The translations under genes and the position numbers were made by a program. From Ursus arctos (lineage: Eukaryota; Chordata; Mammalia; Carnivora; Ursidae), in contig NW_026623008.1 of assembly GCF_023065955.2 (NCBI RefSeq), positions 15,964,501 to 16,028,500 on the forward strand: a DNA stretch of 64,000 nt, in the 5' to 3' direction. Every line of letters starts with the position of its first letter. Position 1 is the first letter of the stretch. The notes under the pieces are model-generated. The model was not told the DNA's origin. It worked only from the letters and a program-made list of their open reading frames with translations, and did not search any database. Below are positions 20,141-30,320 of the stretch, piece by piece.

Positions 20141-20555
20141 GAACAGATGTTTTTACAAAAGATATAAAATCCTGTAAATAGAGGCATGCATTTTTTTTTT
20201 CTCAGAGTCATGGCAATGTGCTTTTCTTTAAAATTGTCAATTTGTGTTCATCGTGAATTTTTTTATGTTCATTTTGACTTTTTTAAAGCATTGCGTTAAA
20301 TGCTTTTTATCTTGATGACTGACTTTTCTGGGTGCCCCCTTATACTTGGTGCCTGAGGCAAGAGCCTCACTGACCCCACCCAGTCCTGGCCTTGCTAAAT
20401 TTCAAATGAGGAAGTGGGAGGAGGGAAGTGTCTGTTCCTACCCTGCTGGTAGAGATGGACACTGATAGAACTTCTCCGCAGGGCAAACTGTGGTAAGCAT
20501 CACAAAACATTAAAATGTCCTCTGGCCTCCCAAAATTCCACCTCCGAGATTTATC
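20141..20555. other. AT-rich unassigned sequence
   Basis: Contains an 11-T run near 20190. A segment at 20325-20375 (ttggtgcctgaggcaagagcc) looks like an old dispersed element, but I cannot name it. No gene seen. Confidence 0.3.
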
Positions 20556-21020
20556 TAAAGAAGTCACGGGATAGGGACAAAGGCTTTTTGTACAAGGATG
20601 TTCATCTCCGTGTTATTTATAACAGCATAATGCTGGGAAGAGCCCGATTGCCTAACGATAGGAAATTCATTTTAAAAAATTCTGTCTATCCATGTGATAA
20701 AATACAATGCAGCTGTTTTGAATTATGTTTTTTCAAAATAACATTTTCTAAGGGTATTTAATGACATGGGAAAATATTCAAGATGCCTTTTGTAGAAATG
20801 CATGATGAGAACTATATATCCCATGCCATTTCATTTTTGAAAAACATATTTGTTTTGAAAAAAAAGCTCAATACATAAAAATGTTAGCAGTGGCTGGCCT
20901 TGGATGATGGAATTATGAGTGAATTTTTTTCCTTCCTTCTACTTTTTGGGTACATGTCTTCTTTCCACTGTTTTTAATATTTCCAGGGAGTTTGTATTTG
21001 TTTTATAATCAGGAATTTAA
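20556..21020 (+). repeat. L1M/HAL1-like LINE 3' end
   Basis: Follows the familiar LINE 3' order: gttatttataacagcataatg, gattgcctaacgataggaaa, tatttaatgacatgggaaaa, aaatgttagcagtggctgg, ttccagggagtttgtatttg, ttataatcaggaattta. Confidence 0.8.
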
Positions 21021-21104
21021 AATAATATTTTTCTTTTTTTATTGACATATGGTTGACGAGTAAAAAAATATTTTTTAGTTAATTATCCGATGAGTCTATA
21101 CTTC

Positions 21105-21220
21105 AGACAGGCCTAGGAGGACAGCGAACTGGCCTGCTTTGTTCCCTGTTACAGTCCCAGTGCTCACAGGAGGGCCTAGCACATAGTAGGTGCTCAACAA
21201 ACATTTGCTGAGTAGCTGTT
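21105..21220 (+). repeat. LINE-2 3' end
   Basis: gggcctagcacatagtaggtg then ctcaacaaacatttgctgag is a well-preserved L2 terminus. Confidence 0.85.
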
Positions 21221-21234
21221 TACGGATAAGTGGT

Positions 21235-21430
21235 TCAAACACTCCTTTTATCCATCAGGACTTTGGGTTGAAATGACAGAAACAACAGTTTAAGGGAAAA
21301 AAGGGAATGTGTTGACTCACAAGGGAAGCTCCAGCTTTGAAGGACTAATTTTGGGGTTCAGGGACATGTGCATGGGTCTATCACCCCCTCTTGGCTCCTT
21401 TGGTTGCAGCAGGGAAGACGAAGGCTGACA
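21235..21430. repeat. Unclassified ancient dispersed repeat
   Basis: The order ttgggttgaaatgacagaaac, agtttaagggaaaaaaggg, gtgttgactcacaaggg, aagctccagctttg recalls a common mammalian repeat. A related piece appears at about 61630-61760. Family not named. Confidence 0.45.
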
Positions 21431-22139
21431 GCTCGGGGATCACCTCGTCCAAGCTCCGCTTGAACGCCATGGGATGAGGGAGAGGTAAATCCCAAAAGCA
21501 GAGATTGTGGGGACAGGCCCCTATAATCTACTCACCCCGCTTGGGCCCTGTGTAATGCAAAACTGTGCAGTCACATCCAGCATCTTTGTTCACATTTTAT
21601 TTTTTTAAATTATTTTTGTTTTCTTGTGGTTGACCAGCATCCTTCTTTTAAAACAAGTCTTTTTTGTACACCCTATATTCAGAGAGTAGGATTGACAAAG
21701 CTAGTGGCATTTAAAGTTTTAGTAATTCAAGGGGGTTTACAGTTGAAAGTCAGGTGGTCAGAAGGTAATTAGACAGCAACGTGTGCTGGACAAAGAGCGT
21801 CCTCGGAGGTTTCTGTTTTCTGCTGACATGACATGACCACCCTCCCCCTCATACATGCACCCCAGGCTGTTGGCCAGAGCCACCTGACATTAACATTTAC
21901 CATTCCCGCCGCTTCCAAGGACATAGACAGGAGGCACCAGCTATCCAGATGACAGCCCGAAGATGTCTGACGCTAGCCACTGAGGTCCTGAGGCTATCGG
22001 GATTTTGTAGCCGGGGAGTTGGGTATGTGGGTGGCACGCTGAGGCTGCCACTGCCAGAGTGGTGATAATTCTGCGGCTAGAGCTCAGCTTACATCAGGGA
22101 AAAACAGTTCGCTGCCCCAGGCGCTCTCTTGGGTGACTT
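21431..22139. other. Repeat-poor unique sequence
   Basis: About 700 bases with no recognised repeat apart from T-rich sequence at 21595-21665. It includes E-box-like and GATA-like words (caccagctatccagatgac near 21937). No open frame with protein features. A possible conserved element, unproven. Confidence 0.35.
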
Positions 22140-22310
22140 CATATACATAACCCTTATAATCAGGCAAAAATGAAGCGGGTAAGGCAGCAATCATAATGAT
22201 CCCATTTTACAGACGAGCAGACTGAGGCTCAGAATAGCTCACACAGCTGCCAAACGGCAGAGCCAGACTCCTCATCCGGCCATTCTGATATCCAAACCCT
22301 GAAATCTTTC
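22140..22310 (-). repeat. MIR SINE
   Basis: Clear reversed core: gatcccattttacagacgag, cagactgaggctcagaatag, ctcacacagctgccaaac. Confidence 0.85.
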
Positions 22311-22499
22311 CACTCCCCAAGTCTTCCCCATGGGACACGAGAGCCACTAAATGGTATGCCAAAAAGAACTTTTTGGGCAAAGTGTTTTGGGAAGTGCTGC
22401 AAACTGTTTCTTCCTCTTGGAAAGTTACAATATTTATTCGCATATTGAAGACTTGGAGAAGTTGTGCCTGAGAGAAACGGGGCTGGTTTGGTTTCATCT
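22311..22499. other. Unassigned sequence
   Basis: Possibly an MER-type remnant on the opposite strand, but not assignable. No gene seen. Confidence 0.25.
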
Positions 22500-23190
22500 A
22501 GTTTTTGCGTGAATTTGACCCCGTAACCCCTTCTGTCCACGGTAACTGTATCTTGTGGCATATCCCAGGGGAATCGTGGATTATGCTCCCAACTACTGCG
22601 TCCATTCATTCGCACATCAGCTTTACAGTGTTCACACCGGAGCTTGATGACCCGCTGGGGCGTAGCTTAGCTAATTGTGTACTTCCGCCGGTGTAAATAT
22701 CAAAGCCGCCGACGCTCAGAGGGGATTCGAAATGATCTCGCTTCTCACTCACTCACTTTGGGCAGTTTCTCCAGTGAAAGAGAGAGGCGTGGAGTTACGC
22801 TGTCAGCTCTGGAAACCGTCTGTGACTCATAGCCTCTGTGTGCCTTAGCAAGGAAAATTACTGACATCATGACCTGTGTGAAGACAATTCCAGTACATAT
22901 GGATTGTGATTTCCATGGTCGTTTCTGTCTTCTTTTTGATTTGAACCAAGGATAACTTTGCGGGAAAAGGTGCCAGGGACATTTCTTGTTAGAGCTGGCC
23001 TGGGTTTCCATTCTAGGTGATTCTTGCGGAAATTTCCTCATACTGGGCCTACCACCTTGTCAATCATGGTATCCAGCCCTTTGGACATGGTCAATGGCCT
23101 AAGGGGTGGGTGGTTGACCCAAACACAGCCGATCAGATTCCTACCACGAGATCAGGTGTGTGGATTCAGGAGAAAACAACCTGTTGGGTT
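22500..23190. promoter_or_regulatory. Candidate regulatory stretch (FOX/TCF, AP-1, CRE-like words)
   Basis: Repeat-poor sequence. GTAAATA (22693-22699) overlaps ATCAAAG (22699-22705), a FOX site abutting a TCF/LEF site. TGACTCA (22823-22829) is a perfect AP-1 site. TGACATCATGACCT (22862-22875) combines a CRE/AP-1-like word with a nuclear-receptor half-site. CpG steps around 22640-22720 are retained. No coding features. The role is inferred from word content only. Confidence 0.35.
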
Positions 23191-23214
23191 ATAAGCTATG
23201 TGGACATAGGCTTG

Positions 23215-23440
23215 GCAAGGGCTGTCTTTCCCACCCTGTGGAGAAAAATTTCTCTGAGATTTAAGCCAACACATGGAAGGGAGCAGAGCTGAAAACCAGA
23301 GAGAGATAAAGACAGGACAGCTAGAGTCTTGGTAACATTGCCTGAGTCCCTGGATCCAGCCATGCCTGACACCGTCCCACCCCCATTATTCTCAATTATG
23401 TGAACCAATGCATTCTCCCTTCTGCTTCAGCTCATTAGAG
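23215..23440 (+). repeat. Ancient LTR-like remnant (ERVL/MaLR class, family uncertain)
   Basis: Word order gccaacacatggaagggagc, ctggatccagccatgcctga, ttctcaattatgtgaacc, cttctgcttcagctcatt matches the 3' half of a dispersed LTR-like repeat also seen at 37.9-38.4 kb. A retroviral-type relic with no coding content. Confidence 0.5.
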
Positions 23441-23539
23441 CTGTGTTTTTAGCCATTAGCAACTAAGAAAAGATTGATGTGTTCAGAAATCGGGACCCCC
23501 AAGAGTAGTATTATAAATGTGGAATTAGCTGAGTTGAGG

Positions 23540-23984
23540 TGGGGTGTGGGTAGGAATGAAGGAAGCGAGGAGGAGAAGGGTGGTAAGAAATTAGGTCAAC
23601 AAGGTAGGGAGAGGTCAGATCACTCTCAACCTTGCAGACCCAGCTCAGGGTTTTGGGTGCTCTTACGAGTAAATGAGCAGCTTCTGGAAGTAAGAGAGTG
23701 ACCTCATGGGATCGATGTTTTTAAAAGTTTATTCTGGTGGTTGGATGCAGAATGGGTGGTGCAGGCCAGTGTGGAAAGCAGGCAACCAGCTGGGAAGCAG
23801 GCTCCAGGGCTCATGGAGGCACAGGCCGCGGAGGCGTGACCAAGACGAAGGAAAGGCAAGTGGGGACAACTGGTCGTATCGGGATCCCTGGGGAGACGGA
23901 GCTGAGCACGTCTGTGCACGGACTGGATGTGGGATGTGATGGATGGAGGAGCCAAGGTCGACCCGTGCGGTTGACGGTAGGTGC
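23540..23984 (-). repeat. LINE-2 3' region, reversed (first part)
   Basis: Reversed L2 words: gtaagagagtgacctcatgg, aagtttattctggtggttgg, atgcagaatgggtggtgcag. It is interrupted at about 23985 and resumes near 24371. Confidence 0.6.
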
Positions 23985-24370
23985 CCCACCTGGATCTCTG
24001 GTGCTGCTGGGGCCTCTGTCCCCCAGCTCCTCGGAGCGGCAGCTGCCCCCTTCTGTGGGGAATGGCCCTAAGCCAAAGGGACCCGACTCACCAGGAGTGC
24101 ACACACCCACCTGCCAAGCACTGGCTGACAGGAGGCTACGGGAAGGCAGCCTGCTTGACACTTCAAGGCAGGATGACTCTATTTGTCATTCACTCTCCAG
24201 AGCTCCCGTGGGACCCAGCCGAAGCTGGTTTCCGGTTGAGAGCACAGCCTTGCTCCCCTCTCTCCCTTCCTCTTGAGAGCTCTTCCCCAATAAACCACGG
24301 CCCAAGGACTCCCCACGTAAGTAAGCTCTGCTTCCAGGGAACCCAACGGACAACAACATCTATGCTTTTA
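23985..24370 (+). repeat. Possible LTR-type insertion within L2
   Basis: Separates two parts of one reversed L2. Its right end has ccccaataaaccacggccc then ctctgcttccagggaaccc, like the polyadenylation-signal and 3' end of an ancient ERVL-type LTR. The left limit is uncertain and the body is diverged. Confidence 0.4.
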
Positions 24371-24495
24371 CCCCGAGCCGTTGGGTAGATGGTGATGCCA
24401 TGTGAGATGGGGAAGATGTTTGTCTAGAAAATAAGAGCTATACTTTTGGACATGTTAAGTTTGAGATGCTTGCTGGGAGGTGTCAAGAAGCTATT
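24371..24495 (-). repeat. LINE-2 3' region, reversed (second part)
   Basis: gatggtgatgccatgtgagatgg then cttttggacatgttaagtttg and gagatgcttgctgggagg are well-preserved reversed L2 words and continue the L2 from before the insertion. Confidence 0.75.
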
Positions 24496-25054
24496 TGGAA
24501 TGAGAAAGGGAGAAGGCTGCGTGGAGTGTAAGTCCTGACCCTGTGGTATCATTGGAAGGATGGTATAAGGCAGAGAGTGGCTGAGTGGGGGTGGGGAGCT
24601 GGGATAGCGTAGGAGTTTAGGTGGATAATGGAACAGAGCAAGTGATTGGTGAACATGGAAGAAAATTCTGCCCTTGGCGCAAACTGATCTCTACCTTGGA
24701 CAATTCTGTTTCTGTCTCTAAGCCTTGGGTTCTTTACTGTGAAAACTAGAGGGATTCTTCTGGCTCTGACATCTCCTCCCAGCCCCACTCTCTCCTTTAG
24801 GACCCTTTCCCCCAGTCCTGACCTGGTTCCCAAACAGTCTAGCTTGGGCTTTCTTCTGACCGCCCTGGTTAGCGCAGTTACACACTAATTCATACTAAAG
24901 TGTTAATGACTACTAGAAGGTGGGTTTATATTTAAATCTGCCCCTGGAATGTGTTCAATAACACTTTATTGTGTATCAATCAGTGGCTTAAGACTTAGGC
25001 CACATGCTGTGATGGAAGATTCAAAGAGAAGGACAATAATGCTCCTCTCCTCAA
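24496..25054. other. Unassigned sequence
   Basis: Includes an AT-rich part at 24870-24990 with repeated cactaattcatactaaag-type words. Possible decayed MIR/L2. No gene recognised. Confidence 0.3.
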
Positions 25055-25260
25055 TCCGAAACCAAACAAGAGAGACCTCATCCAGCCTCCAGTATAAGCC
25101 AGGGGCTTCCTAGATATTCTCTTTCGTCCTGCATATTATAAGACGGGTGTTTTTTCTGCCTCTTTGAGAATGAAGTAAGGGAGTGGGGGAGTGAGATTAA
25201 AACCCAGGATTATCCAGGTCCACAGCCTAAGGGCTTTCCTCTGTGCCACGTGACCCCCTA
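25055..25260 (-). repeat. MIR-like fragment (weak)
   Basis: gagattaaaacccaggattat and cacagcctaagggctttcc fit the reversed tRNA-like head of MIR. The core is eroded. Confidence 0.4.
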
Positions 25261-25329
25261 TTCAGTCTTTGTGCTCCTCCACACCCCTCACAGGTGGTAT
25301 GGCCTGCCTCTGGGCAAGCCCATTCTGTG

Positions 25330-25432
25330 ATGGAAAGCTCACCAGGACTGTAGGCTGATTCAGTAATTCTGAAGTGGACCCAGGAATCTGTATTTTCAAG
25401 ATGAATCTACAGACGGCCAGGTTTGGAAACCA
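25330..25432 (+). repeat. MER5A DNA transposon fragment
   Basis: gattcagtaattctgaagtgg, cccaggaatctgtattttca and the end ggtttggaaaccactgg match the right half of MER5A (hAT-Charlie, non-autonomous). Confidence 0.75.
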
Positions 25433-25489
25433 CTGGAAATGTGTGCTTTCTTTCTGCTGGATCCTGAGTTAATCGTGCAGTGAGAAGTT

Positions 25490-25710
25490 CGTTTGGAGTT
25501 CAGCAGTCCTGGGAGGGAACCTGTTTTCTCTTGGGCACTAGCTGGGTGGCCTTGGGTATGTCACTTCCCCTCTCTGAGTCGGTTTTCTCACCTGAAAAAT
25601 ACAGACAAGAACACCTGCCCATGTGAATGAGGGGAAAATTAAATGAGAATTCTGTGCAACGCCTGGAATAAGCTGACACTCAGCCAGTTATCGTCACCAA
25701 TGCTACTGTC
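25490..25710 (+). repeat. MIR SINE
   Basis: Plus-strand core: gctgggtggccttgggtatgt, cacttcccctctctgagtcgg, ttttctcacctgaaaaatac, then aattaaatgagaattctgtg and cgcctggaataagctga. Confidence 0.85.
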
Positions 25711-26749
25711 ACTGCACATAGATGGTCGTCGGGTCCTGAGAACACAGGCCCCTCCCGCTTCTCACATCCAAGGTAGTCCCTCCATGGGGTTCAGGACATT
25801 CATATCCTCAGCCCCAGCTTCCAGCGTCAGCAGTGACCTCCCCACCCCTCTTGCCAATGCCTCCTGAACACTCACTTCTTCCACAGGGCCTCCCAGCGCT
25901 GACCTCAGCCCGGGCCCTATCAGCTGAACTGGGCAGCATCTCTCCCACTATCTCAGCTCCCCACACCCAGCAGGGCCTGGGTGGGGCCGGGCAGGAGGCC
26001 GGGCCCTCGTCTGCCGGCCAGGCCGCCCGAGTTGTCGCTCATTCGGGCACAGGGCAAGGAGTGCACGGGGTGTGCTGGCCCTGGGGTGCCTTGAGTCGGT
26101 CACGGTGGCTCTGTGCACGGGGACTTCCACCCTCCACTCACAGGACTGTGGAGAGGAATCAGTGGAGCGGTGGGCGGAAAGCACCCAGCCAATGGCAGGC
26201 GTCACTGCCAGTTCCTTCCAGAAGCCTGGTGTCTCCTAGATGAGGTCAATAGAAAGAGCCTTTCCAATGTGACTCAAGGTGGGAAGAAGACAGATGCTTA
26301 GCATGGCGCAGTAGTGGAGGTATGAGGGCGGGAGGCTAATTTTCCCAGGGCAAAGGATCCTACTACGCATCTATTTTGAATACTCCTGTTGACCTTCAGC
26401 CCGCCATGGCGGTTTCCCTTGACACACACTCAGGATCCGTATCCGTGGGGAAGTGTGGAGAGGGTAAATAAGGGGAGGGGCTGGGGTGGGGGAAGTGTCA
26501 GGAAGGGAAGGGGCTAAAATGACCAAGGGGAGAGAAGTCAGGGAGGAGACAGCCCAGGAGGGTCGTTCTGCAGGACTTGGTACTGTTATTCTGATCAGAG
26601 CCTGGGGACAAGGAGCCCCGTGAAGAAGCGGCTCTCAAACTTCCACTCCTGGGGGGACTCAGTCCACCTGGACCCATGCATGCTCAAGCTGGTGACAGAA
26701 AGGTCATTCTATAACCGTCCCTCTCGCTCTGCCTGCTCTAAGAATGGAA
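25711..26749. other. Gene-free GC-rich stretch
   Basis: No recognised repeat. An acceptor-like cttcttccacag at about 25875-25886 precedes a 136-codon-class open frame, but the peptide is proline/serine/alanine-rich, with no domain and no matching donor that I can defend. A YY1-like word cgccatggcgg lies at about 26402-26412. G-rich sequence at 26470-26500. Confidence 0.35.
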
Positions 26750-26975
26750 TGCTAATAACAGTTGCTAACCCATGGTGCTGAACTACTCGTCAGGCATGGT
26801 TCCAGAACAAGGCGTAAGAACTCATTTGCCCCTCACAACAGCCCCAGAAGTGGGTTATGTTATTATCTCCATCTTAGAGGTGAGGAAACTAAGGCACAGA
26901 GAGGTTAAGTAACTTGCCCGGGGTCACACAGCTACTAAATAGTGTAGCTGGGATAGGGATAGTCTCTCACAGTAG
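26750..26975 (-). repeat. MIR SINE, nearly full length
   Basis: One of the best MIRs here: catttgcccctcacaacagc, gttattatctccatcttag, ggtgaggaaactaaggcac, agagaggttaagtaacttgc, gtcacacagctactaaatag. Confidence 0.9.
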
Positions 26976-26999
26976 TGCCAGGGTTGCAACTTCCCCTCT

Positions 27000-27105
27000 C
27001 CCTCCTTCTCAGCACTGGAATGTTCCCTATCATACCTGGCACTTCAGGCTCTCTCTGCAGCCTGGAACACGCCTTCTCCACCTCCACTTAGTCTTCCTTC
27101 GGTGA
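27000..27105 (+). repeat. LINE-2 fragment
   Basis: ctctgcagcctggaacacgcc then ttctccacctccacttagtc resembles the L2 segment tctgcctggaatgctcttcc. Short and diverged. Confidence 0.5.
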
Positions 27106-27114
27106 TCCAAGCAA

Positions 27115-27680
27115 GCAGTTGTGTTTTCACAACTGGAAACTTCTTAAATGTCCTGCACTAAGGGGTTTATTAAACAAACGGGGACAAATCTCTAGGTTAG
27201 GAGAGTATGCAGCCATTACCGACGCTCCTGGAGAGCCCTACGTTCCTAGGGTATGCCAGGCATGGTGCTGGGTGCCCGACTTGTATACATCACCCTGCTG
27301 AATCCTCCCAACCACCCTGCGACGGAGGCCCCACTTTGCTTTCCATGTACAGATCCAGAAAGTGAGGCTCGGAGGAAACCACCTGACACAGTGCAGGCCA
27401 GGTTTGGGCCTGAGTCTTCGCTGCTCGTGCCCGGAACCCCTAAGCTGCGCCCACGGCATGGAAAGTGTTCATGAACATTGTATTGCACGAACATCACAGC
27501 AAGTTGCCAAGTCGTATAGATGGTGTGGTCCGCAAAAATACACCTCAATGTGCACAGGAAAATAATTACCAACATTCCGTCTCTGCTTATTCCTGGCTGG
27601 GAGGTGAGTTTGGAATCCATGTTTGCTCACTTCCTACTGTTTGCCTGTTTTTCTTTATTTTGGGCAGCGAGCCCGCACCG
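27115..27680 (+). repeat. L1/HAL1-like LINE 3' end, interrupted by MIR
   Basis: Left part: caactggaaacttcttaaatg, then gggtttattaaacaaacgg, then agtatgcagccattacc. Right part after the MIR: gaaaataattaccaacattcc and ttgcctgtttttctttatttt. Both fit one LINE 3' end in + orientation. Confidence 0.6.
27235..27455 (-). repeat. MIR SINE inside the LINE remnant
   Basis: Reversed MIR: gtatgccaggcatggtgctg, cccaaccaccctgcgacgg, tgtacagatccagaaagtgag, gctcggaggaaaccacctg. Confidence 0.75.
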
Positions 27681-27689
27681 CCTGTGTAA

Positions 27690-28261
27690 GATGGTTCTCA
27701 GCTCCCCACTTCGCCGCACACTTCCAACAGTCTCCTCATCTGGGCAACGTTTCCTGCCCTCTCTGCGCACTCGGGTAGCTCTGCCCCTGGGTCCCCCGCC
27801 TGCCTGTGGGTCCGGCAGAGCCTGTGTTCTCCCTTCCGTCACTTCGGGGGCTTACTCCCCTGGCTTTGGACTCAGGCCTCCAGCAAAGGCACCCCCGCCC
27901 CAGACCTGCCTTGCCCATCTTTCTCTGCAGCCCCCTACGCGTGTGTCGGCGAGGCACCTCGCAGGGTGACTGCCCGGCTACAGGAGGACAGAACAGGGGG
28001 CTCCCAGGCCAGCACCACGCAGGAATCCCCCTTCTGTCCTGATGGCTGCCCAAGCAGCATTCCCAGAGTGGGCAACACCCCACCTGGGTGAAAATCTCTG
28101 CCCCTGAAGGACCATCTGATATCCACGTGCTCTATGGGAACCCCTCCCACCACCCCAGGCAGCCCGGAGGCAACGGCTGAGCCCAGAGCTGTGCCTGCCG
28201 TCAGCATTCCTGCTCTGCGTACGACTCACCAATGCACGCCTCCACCGAGACGCGGGCGAAC
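27690..28261. other. Gene-free GC-rich stretch
   Basis: C-rich sequence with an acceptor-like ctttctctgcag at about 27919-27930. No frame near it gives a recognisable protein on either strand. Function unknown. Confidence 0.35.
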
Positions 28262-28530
28262 CCTCCAACAGAAGCATGCGCCCGTGGAGACACGTGCACC
28301 CGCTCGGACGTGCACACGCAGAGAGACGTGTGTGCACACGGAAGAAATGCATACACTTCTAGGAACCCAGAGATGCGTGCATGCACACACACTTACAGGT
28401 ACACAAAGATGTGTGTGTGCACGACACAGTGTACGCGCACAGATATGCGCGCCATGGAGAAGTGCACGCGCAGAGACATGGGCACGCCCGCAAACGCACC
28501 CCTCCGGAGAAGTGTGGGCACATGCTCGTC
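28262..28530. repeat. Degenerate CA/CG-rich array (gcacacgcagagacatg-like)
   Basis: Words such as gtgcacacgcagagagacg, gcatgcacacacacttacag and gtgcacgcgcagagacatgg recur at irregular 20-50 base steps, with many alternating purine-pyrimidine runs. It reads as an old minisatellite grown from a CA repeat. Cys/His/Arg-rich open frames on both strands are a by-product. Confidence 0.7.
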
Positions 28531-29199
28531 GGAAGCTGTGTGGCCGAGAGGACCTGGGGACCCACACGCCTGGCTTCTCACCCCGATGCTTCTGCTTCTT
28601 TGTAGGGTGAGCTTAAGCAAAATACTTCCCACGCTGAGACCTGGGTTCCAGAATTTTCGCCAGCAGTCGGTGCAGTGAACTTCATGCATAAGCATCTGTG
28701 AATCAAAGGGCGGGGTAACCGGAGCATTCTAGATCTGGAAGTTTCCTCCAAACTTCCTCTGGATGTTTCCTTGTCCAACCCCCTCACTATGAAAAGGGAG
28801 GGGACAGGGGAAGTGACCTTTACAAGGTGCCCCGGAGAGTCCGTGCGGGTCAGAACCAGAATTCAGGTCTCCTGCCCGACCCAGGCAGGATTCGGCTTGA
28901 CACACCACAGAGTTCAGGGGTGAGGGGCTGTTACCTGCGGTCCTTTATACCTGTCGATTCATGCCATACCTTGCCTTTTGCTTCTGAAACAAAGTATGTC
29001 CATTCTGCAGGGCGTTGTGGAAGAAAGACCTCAGGGCTGCTGGATCTCCGTGGTCCCCCCAGATGACGGGTGGCCGCTCCCACTGAGGACAAGTCGCGAG
29101 GTCTGGACGCCGGAATGAAACGCCGGCCTCTGATGCTGGTAGTGGTGGTCACATACTTAGGACTTTTCACAAAGGCTGTGAAAAGTACGAGGAGGAAAA
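28531..29199. other. Unassigned sequence, no gene seen
   Basis: Possible MIR trace at 28780-28900 (reversed; aggtgccccggagagtccgtg). Otherwise unique-looking. Confidence 0.3.
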
Positions 29200-29435
29200 A
29201 GTCCCCCGTCAGGAATTTTTGGGGACGTAATTGAAGATGTGGGAGAAGATTTGAAGTGAGAGGTATGAATTCTAGAAGTCAATGCAGTGGAGTGAAAAAA
29301 AGGCCCCAGCACTTCCACTCTGATTATTTCCGGATGGTGGGTGGGCGTGGACTTCATTTCTATTCCCTTCTCTGTGTTTACCCACTTGTCTTTATTCTGT
29401 ACGGCGAGCGCGCATTACTTACAGACAGTACGCAC
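29200..29435 (+). repeat. L1M/HAL1-like LINE 3' end
   Basis: ctgattatttccggatggtgg, then ttcatttctattcccttctc, then cattacttacagacag follows the LINE 3' terminal order. Diverged, and GC-shifted in places. Confidence 0.55.
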
Positions 29436-29554
29436 CCACCCACCTCGCCACATGCTTTAAATAGACGCCAGGCCCAAGTCACCGTGTCTACGCAACTTTT
29501 TCTATGCTCTCTGCCCACCCAGGGAGCTCTGCCCCACCTGCCCCTGTCTGCCTG

Positions 29555-29745
29555 GGGGGGCCTCTGCCACTGGGCAGCTGTGTGACCTCGGGCCAGCTCT
29601 TAATCTCTCCGGACCACAGCTTCCCCACCTAGAAAAGGGGGCGATCATAGCACATGCCTCATAAGGTCATCGGAAGGATGAAAGAATATGATAGATTTAA
29701 TTTGCTTCATGCAAAGCCCGACACATTATAAGCATTTGGAAAATC
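29555..29745 (+). repeat. MIR SINE
   Basis: gctgtgtgacctcgggccagc, tcttaatctctccggaccac, agcttccccacctagaaaag, ggtcatcggaaggatgaaag, and cccgacacattataagcattt. Confidence 0.85.
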
Positions 29746-29763
29746 GTAACATATGTATGTATA

Positions 29764-29794
29764 CATGCACACGCACACACACACACACACACAC
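29764..29794. repeat. (CA)n microsatellite
   Basis: About 15 CA units with one CG interruption, adjoining a TATG/TACA word. Probably polymorphic. Confidence 0.9.
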
Positions 29795-30164
29795 CGTAGG
29801 ACTAAAATACATAGTGGGATATACACACAGTAGTAGAAGCGCCTCTCTTGAGATCTTTGTTTTCTTAGTTCTTTGGAAATCAGGGGAAGCAAAAGGTTAT
29901 TGAAGGAGAAAGGAAAACGTTGCCCCCAATGTCACTGCGTGCAATGGAGCAGGACCCTAGCAGCACAGGAGAACCGGTCCCCCACGCGCCTTGCCCGCTC
30001 TGCTTCCTCTGGGCCATGTGCGGGGCATGGAGGCTGAGGGATGCCAGGGCCCAGTGCCCAGGGATGACCACCGCGGGTTGGAAGAGCCCTGGACGGTATG
30101 TATAGAGTGGGCGAGCGAATGAATGGATCTGCCTGACTATAGGGAAGATGAGGGGGGAGAGAGT
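29795..30164. other. Unassigned sequence
   Basis: Left part AT-rich, right part GC-rich (29960-30060). No gene and no repeat that I can name. Confidence 0.3.
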
Positions 30165-30320
30165 AAGCAGGTGCGATGACTCCATTTTACAGAGGAGGAA
30201 ATCGAGGCTCGGAGCGGTAAAGTGACTTGCTCGAGGTCGTTTCGCAGTTGTTGCCTGAGCCAGGATTTGAACCAAGGCCTATTGATTCCAAAGTGTATAC
30301 CGTGGACGCTGTTTGTCCTT
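30165..30320 (-). repeat. MIR SINE
   Basis: gactccattttacagaggag, gaaatcgaggctcggagcgg, taaagtgacttgctcgaggt, gagccaggatttgaaccaag. Confidence 0.88.

Noticed and set aside
25875..27930. Splice-acceptor-like CTTCTTCCACAG and CTTTCTCTGCAG words as exon starts
   Set aside because: Such words are common in C-rich DNA, and no frame downstream gives a recognisable protein.
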